Shown: piece by piece, positions 57,404 through 64,000 of the stretch
Position numbering within the stretch: the stretch's first letter is position 1
Layout: the number at the start of each line of letters is the position of its first letter
From: Cycas panzhihuaensis
Lineage: Eukaryota; Cycadophyta
Assembly (NCBI GenBank): GCA_023213395.1
Contig: CM041465.1
Coordinates: 45,205,741 to 45,269,740 of the forward strand
Length of the DNA stretch: 64,000 nt
Direction of reading: 5' to 3'
Program-made: the position numbers and the translations under genes
Notes under the pieces: model-generated
Database searches by the model: none
What the model was told of the DNA's origin: nothing
Seen by the model: only the letters and a program-made list of their open reading frames with translations

Positions 57404-58650
57404 AATAAATTCAATTTCTAATTATATAAGATGGAGGTAAAATTATATTTTTGAATGAGGATTTACACAAAGAAGTCTACATGGAGTAGCCACCTAGCTT
57501 TGTTGAAACAGATCAAGAGCACTTGGTATACTAACTAAGAAAGGTTTTATATAGTTTGAAATAGACTCTTCAAGCTTGGTATAAAAAAAATTAAATAGAA
57601 TTTTATAAAGAATAGATTTAAGATATTTCTAGATGACTCAAATCTTTACATCAAAGAAGAAAATGATAATATCATATTTGTGGTGTTGTATGTTGATGAT
57701 CTGCTAATCATAGGTAATGAGATCACAACGATATTAAACTTACAAGGAGATCTAAGTTATTTGTTTAAGATAATAGATCTTAGAACTTTATACTACTTCC
57801 TTAGGATGGAAGTATGGTAAAGGCCTAAACATGTCTTTATGTCATAAATAAAGTACACATAGAAAATTTTAAAGAAATTTAGAATGAATTATTGCAAACC
57901 TATGCCTACACCCATGGAGACAAGTCCTCAATTATCAACTAAAAATGGTAGAGAAAATGTTGATTCTACTTTGTATAGGCAATTAGTAGGAAGTCTAATA
58001 TACTTAATCACTACCAAACTTGATATTTATTTTGTAGTTATAATAGTATCCAGATTTATGGCAATGTTAAAATAAAGTTACTAGAAAGCTATAAAAAGAA
58101 TCCTCAAATACTTGAAAGAGATAATTTAGTATGGACTCAAATTCCATCATAAAGATGATTTCAAGTTAATAGGATTTATAGATTTTAATTAGGATATATG
58201 TATAAATAACAACAAGTTACCTTTTACATATTGTTTTAGTTTGGAATTGGTTACTATCACATAGAGTAGTAAAAAGTAATCGAATATTGCTTTATCCTTA
58301 ATTAAAGTAGAATACAAGGCTATAATTATAATAGCCATTGTAGCTATTTAGTTACAATAGATTATGGAGGATATGAGACTACCATAACTAGAACTTATTA
58401 TATTATATTATGATAATTAGAGTACCTTGAAGATTACAAAGAATTGTGTATACCACACTCGCACCAAACAAATTGAGGTGTATCATCACTTTATTTAAGA
58501 ATTTATTCAAAAATACATAATATATATGGTATATAAGACAATAAAATAATAGTTGGTTTACATCTTCACTAAACCATTAGGATGTGAAAGATTTTAAACT
58601 TTTTGAGACGATTTAGGTATTAGTAAAAATAAAATAAATATTAAAGTAAG
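57404..58650 (+). pseudogene. Copia element A', reverse transcriptase and RNase H
   Basis: Continues the RT: EDLHKEVYMEQPP-type reading near 57460, LDDSNLYIKEENDNIIFVVL, and an intact palm box LYVDDLLIIGNE near 57690. Then NYCKPMPTPMETSPQLSTKN, DSTLYRQLVGSLIYLITTKL (57884-58075), KAIKRILKYLKEII, KVEYKAIIIIAIVAI, VYHTRTKQIEVYHHFI and VYIFTKPLGCERF at the RNase H end. A purine stretch (ATTAAAGTAAGG) ends at 58651. Nonsense codons are scattered but the frame is largely open. Confidence 0.8.
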
Positions 58651-58651
58651 G

Positions 58652-58980
58652 TGTTGATGTTATTGTTTATTTTATGGCTCATAACTTAGGTTATGATTCT
58701 CCCCTTAAAGTTTTGTATATTATTAGATTTTAGGATTATTATATTGTAATGTGAGTGATGAGTCATCTAGGATTACAACTCTCACATCACATGTGTTACA
58801 TAGGTACGAATTAGGTTCCATTTAAAATTTGTATATATGTATATGTTGTGCATTTTTATTTTTTATTAAGAGATGATATTGCTTTGAGATTTCATCGATA
58901 ATATGAATTGAATGTTCATGTTACTTTGATAATTAATCATGTAATGTTAGGCATCCATTCCTGTTAGATAAAATATTTAA
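58652..58980 (+). repeat. 3' LTR of copia A' (right border uncertain)
   Basis: Begins TGTTGATGTTATTG directly after the purine stretch. It contains a possible TATA region (TTGTATATATGTATATG near 58828). The mate LTR has been lost with the left half of the element, so the end cannot be verified. Confidence 0.45.
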
Positions 58981-59714
58981 TAACTCACATAAATATCCAT
59001 AAGAAGATATACATTACTCAATTCAGTTTTACATTACCTCTTGAGAGGACTTCTTGAAGTAATAAGTGTTAAGGGAAATATCATTAACTCCCAATGAGTC
59101 TTCCTTAGCCCATGTGATAAAGGGAATGCTTATCATAAGATTTAATAATTACTTTCATTCTATCATTTAATTTTAAACATAATAAAATAATATATAAGTA
59201 TAATCATAATGAGTAATTACATAATTAAATTATAGTACTTACAACTTTACAATTCATAATGGAGTAAGTTAATACTAAATAGTTATAAGGGCATAAGTTT
59301 ATATGATGTCATGTTCTTAACTATATGTTTTTTTTTTATATTTAATATTATGAATCAATTTTTATTTATGTATATATATTGTCACTAGAATATTTTAAAT
59401 CTATCTCATATGATGTTACTAATATTCTAAGTACTCTTTCAATATATTAATTATATGCATATTAAGTAGTATACATGTTTATTTAAATTATCATATATTA
59501 TATATCTATTTTTCCATTGCTTTTCCTCTTACAAATATCTATAATGATTTGATTTCTATATTATAATAGTTAATTATATTAATTATAGTCATTAAATATG
59601 ACATACTAACTGAGGCATTCAAATTAATTGATGAAAATTTTATTTTATACTATATTTTTACCATAAAATTTAAGTTTATCTTTAATACTAACTCATAAAT
59701 TATACTTTTAGATT
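58981..59714. other. AT-rich DNA without recognised features
   Basis: About 730 bp of very AT-rich sequence. I see no coding frame, no repeat pair and no LTR border in it. Confidence 0.5.
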
Positions 59715-59899
59715 TATTTATTTATTTTTTGATGGTAAGTACTAAGTGAATGGAATTAGATCCTTGTTTTTTGGGGTTTTTCACCCTTTCATTCAGTTCT
59801 TTCCTATAACCCCCCATGGGATTTGAACCTATGAGTGAGACTTCCAATACTATAGGATAGATACCTGCTAGTGTGCCCCAATGCTTAACCTTTCTAGAA
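59715..59899 (-). mobile_element. Probable tRNA-derived SINE
   Basis: On the minus strand: GGTTAAGCATTGGGGC start, a B-box-like AGGTTCAAATCCC near 59829-59817, a weak A-box candidate (TAGCAGGTATC), a unique body and an A-rich tail (AAAAAATAAATAAATAAAT) at the 59715 end. The flanks TTTTAGATT (59706-59714) and TTTTAGACT (59900-59908) look like a 9-bp target duplication with one transition. Length of about 185 bp fits plant SINEs. No family assigned. Confidence 0.5.
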
Positions 59900-60431
59900 T
59901 TTTAGACTATTCCTAGTAGTTCAGTCATGCCTATATGGTGTTAAAATATGTGGTATTGTAACATATGTAATATTTAATATTAATGTTATGGATCTACATA
60001 ACCCTACTTACTACATACATTAAGAGATGTGAAATGTATATATATCTATGTAAAAATAATAGGATTAAGAGAAATAATAGGTATTGATGAGGTGACTATT
60101 GATATAAATATGTATACACACCACTTGAGAACTTAAGAAATGATTGAGAAAAAGAGATATGCTTATTTTGATATCTAAAAGAAGCTCTAAACTCTACCTT
60201 CTCATGTGGTTCTTTCTAAACTGGGTTTTCTACATATAAATCTATTCTCTCTTATGTGATGATACTTATTAATACATGTGTGTATTGTTAATACTTTATA
60301 TTCATATTTATTCCTTTATATGTATACATTCCTTATGAGATAATTCTTCATTATACATGTTTGTTGTATTTCTATTATATATACTCATTACATCATAACA
60401 TGATATCACACTTAGATTCTAAATTTTAATA

Positions 60432-60443
60432 TGGTATCAGAGT
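60432..60443 (+). other. Primer binding site of element F
   Basis: TGGTATCAGAGT, 11 of 12 bases of the initiator-Met primer site. The LTR end is somewhere at 60400-60430. Confidence 0.7.
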
Positions 60444-62684
60444 AACATATTGTTAGGCAAGATATACATGCTACGAGACATGTTATTATGTTTGAGAATC
60501 ACTTGATGAAGCTTAATTATTTATTACTATTTTAAGACTCTAATTTAATGGAGATAAGATCCAAAAGACTTATCCTATATATTATTCTATTTCATATTAT
60601 ATCATTATAGCCATAGCAATAGTTACCATTATAATGTGCCATTGTTATGTTATATCTCTTTATTGTGAACTTGAAACCACTAGTTGAGCACCCAACCTAC
60701 ATAAATATAATACAACAATGTCCTTAACAATGTAAGCAACCACAACCATATGAATATTAAGAAATTACCATAGAGTGGCCAATGGAATAATACATAAAAC
60801 TTTTCCATGGAACCCCCATACTCTACTTGAAGCCAATAGATCCATAGCCTATGCCAAACAAAGAACTATCACCATCATAAAACATAGAGACAAATTATGG
60901 ATAAGCACCAAAACATAGAGGAGATATTAATTACCATTGTAGAGATGCCTATGTAAAGGAGAAACATTGAACTATAAAGATGGAATGGCAACCATGCCTA
61001 TAAAAAGAAATGAACCATCATTACCACTGTGAAAAACATATAGTCCAAAAAATATAATGTAGAAGAGAACCAATAAGAAGTGACACATAAAAAATATAAA
61101 TGCCTTTAGGAAATCCTCTTTTTAATTGACATCATTAAAATGCTAGCACCAGGCCTTGAATTCATAATGGATAATCCATAGAGGAAGAGGATATAATATA
61201 GATGAATGATTAGTTGGATCACCATGACACATGATTATCCAAATCACTACACAAAATAAAATCACAGTGGTATGCAAAATAAAATCATAGATTAGATCCA
61301 GTTGTAGTGATATGTATAGGTTGTAGATGTTCCATCAATTTTGAATCTTATATTTGACTTTTTTTTTTTTAATTTAACTATATTTGAATGAGTTTTCAAG
61401 TCCATGGATTTGAAAAAATATTAGGTAGATTTAATCTTTTTTGTATTTGTAAAATTAAAATTATTTGAATTAGATATAATTTTTAAATTTATGAAGCCCT
61501 ATAATCATTCAATAAATAATCTCATAGAATTAGCATGTGACTAATGCCCTGGGATAAAAGGAGATAAATAAATTTCTTAAGGATCACTCATTTTTTTAAG
61601 ACATACTAACATATTTATGACTATAACATTTTTCTGGTATATCAAAATTAAGTGTCATCAATTATGTTAGAAAGAGAATTTTGAGATAGTTGAAATGAGT
61701 GGATGAATGACATATTTTAGGAATTAGATTATAGATATATTAATTTGTAAAATTAAATAAAGCACTCTTAATCTCATAAAAGATATATTTTATGACCTTT
61801 TTAAGAAAAATTGTCACATATTTTGATATTTTCAAAGGCTTCCAATATGACGATAATGCTATTCTTAATTAATGAAGAAATAGAAAGAAAGTTTTATTTA
61901 AAAGTGAATAATTTAAGGATCATTTATGATATTTGAAAGCTCAAAATAGATGAAAATTTTATGAAGTAGGATACATTTATTGAGATATTAATATAAGAAT
62001 CTTATACATATATTGGATATGAAAATGCCTTTTGGAAATTCTATATTTGGTTTAGTAAACTGTAGCTCTCACTAATCAAATGATGGATCACCTTATTTAT
62101 TTAGACACTTGTTCATGAATAAATGATTGATGACACTTGTTTAATGATAAAGACACCACCTGATCTTTATCAAAGGACCTAGTTTGATTATTTATTGGAG
62201 AAATAAGTAGTTATTAATTGAGAATTCCACTTGTTTATAAGACAAGAAGAAAAGTTTCATACATTATTGTTTGGTATACCAACTAAGATGTTGAATTTAT
62301 CTAACTAATAATCAATTATTAAGATTATCTATATGATAGAAAAAAGTGGTTTTCTATGAGAATTCTAACTTACCATATATGATAAGAGGCATGGGAACAC
62401 ATTATTTATATTACCTTATTACAGTTAACTTATTTTGGCCCAGTACTTTAACTCATTCCTATCGTATGTTTGAATGATTGTTTGTTGATGATGTTGTTGA
62501 TAAATAGTTGCTAAAAAAATATTCCAAGTATATAGAAGCACTGATAAATATAGCACACAGATATTTTATTATATGCAAGAGGTAAAATAAATGATGCTAC
62601 TCTTGTATAATACATAGATTATATTGTTAACTTTGTATATAAGAGGTGATAGATTTTATATTGCTCTTCTTTACTGATAAATTT
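60444..62684 (+). other. Element F internal region, non-coding
   Basis: About 2.2 kb of AT-rich DNA. A less AT-rich part at 60680-61110 has repeated words such as AAACATAGAG, but no domain is recognisable on either strand. Confidence 0.45.
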
Positions 62685-63763
<1,079 letters not shown>

Positions 63764-64000
63764 TATTAGAATATTTGATATTATCGTATATGTAATGTTT
63801 AATATTAATGTTTTAAATTCATATACAACTCCATTCACTAAATATATCAAAAGATGTAAAATGTACATATATCTATGTAAAAATACTATTAAATGATGTA
63901 AATGCTTAAGAGAAATAATAGGCTACTTATGAATGAAGGAAATAAAAATCATGGAGAATAGGGCAGAACATAAAAGTGATAATTATCAATCCATACATCA

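Overview
This window looks like intergenic heterochromatin of a large-genome seed plant. I find no host protein gene, rRNA, tRNA gene or CRISPR array. Almost every part that can be read belongs to LTR retrotransposons (Ty3/gypsy and Ty1/copia), L1-type LINEs or short derivatives, most of them decayed and nested in one another. The plant origin follows from the element families: Tat/Ogre-like gypsy with a plant-mobile-domain gene, copia with initiator-tRNA-Met primer sites, and LINEs with a DUF4283-like ORF1 and an RNase H tail. The species cannot be named from this sequence.

Left block (1-27640). A minus-strand Ty3/gypsy element A (integrase, RNase H, RT, protease, gag at 1-3742; start of gag, primer site and 5' LTR at 26918-27640) was split by a minus-strand Ty1/copia element B (LTRs 3743-4150 and 26509-26917). 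B was in turn split by a plus-strand, 17-kb Tat/Ogre-like element (5042-22033; LTRs of 2767 bp each; flanking GGTAT/GGTAC). The Tat element is the most interesting object. Its order is LTR, gag, protease, RT, RNase H, integrase, then an antisense gene of about 618 codons with a plant mobile domain (PMD), then a second, archaeal-type RNase H on the plus strand, then polypurine tract and LTR.

Middle block (27650-33469). A LINE copy (LINE-1; ORF1 27903-29336, ORF2 from 29333) carries an in-frame 462-bp tandem duplication in ORF2 and stops abruptly near 32914. There it abuts a 5'-truncated plus-strand copia element A'.

Right block (33453-58980). Copia A' was hit by a 5'-truncated LINE (LINE-2; 17-bp target duplication 33453-33469 / 55295-55311, A-tail at 55290). 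LINE-2 itself then received three LTR insertions: a gag-only element E (33606-37515), a complete but inactive copia C (38236-43551) and a young copia D on the minus strand (47659-55210; LTRs differ at 3 of 298 positions; perfect ATTCT duplication). A 2-kb LTR element G sits in the RT of A' (55411-57403). A' then resumes with an intact YVDD box and ends with its 3' LTR from 58652.

Right end (58980-64000). AT-rich DNA holds a probable tRNA-derived SINE (59715-59899) and a long non-coding LTR element F (59939 to beyond the window). F contains a 572-bp TA microsatellite.

Decay is dominated by substitutions (TAG stops in place of Gln and Trp codons) rather than by indels, which fits a densely methylated genome that loses DNA slowly.
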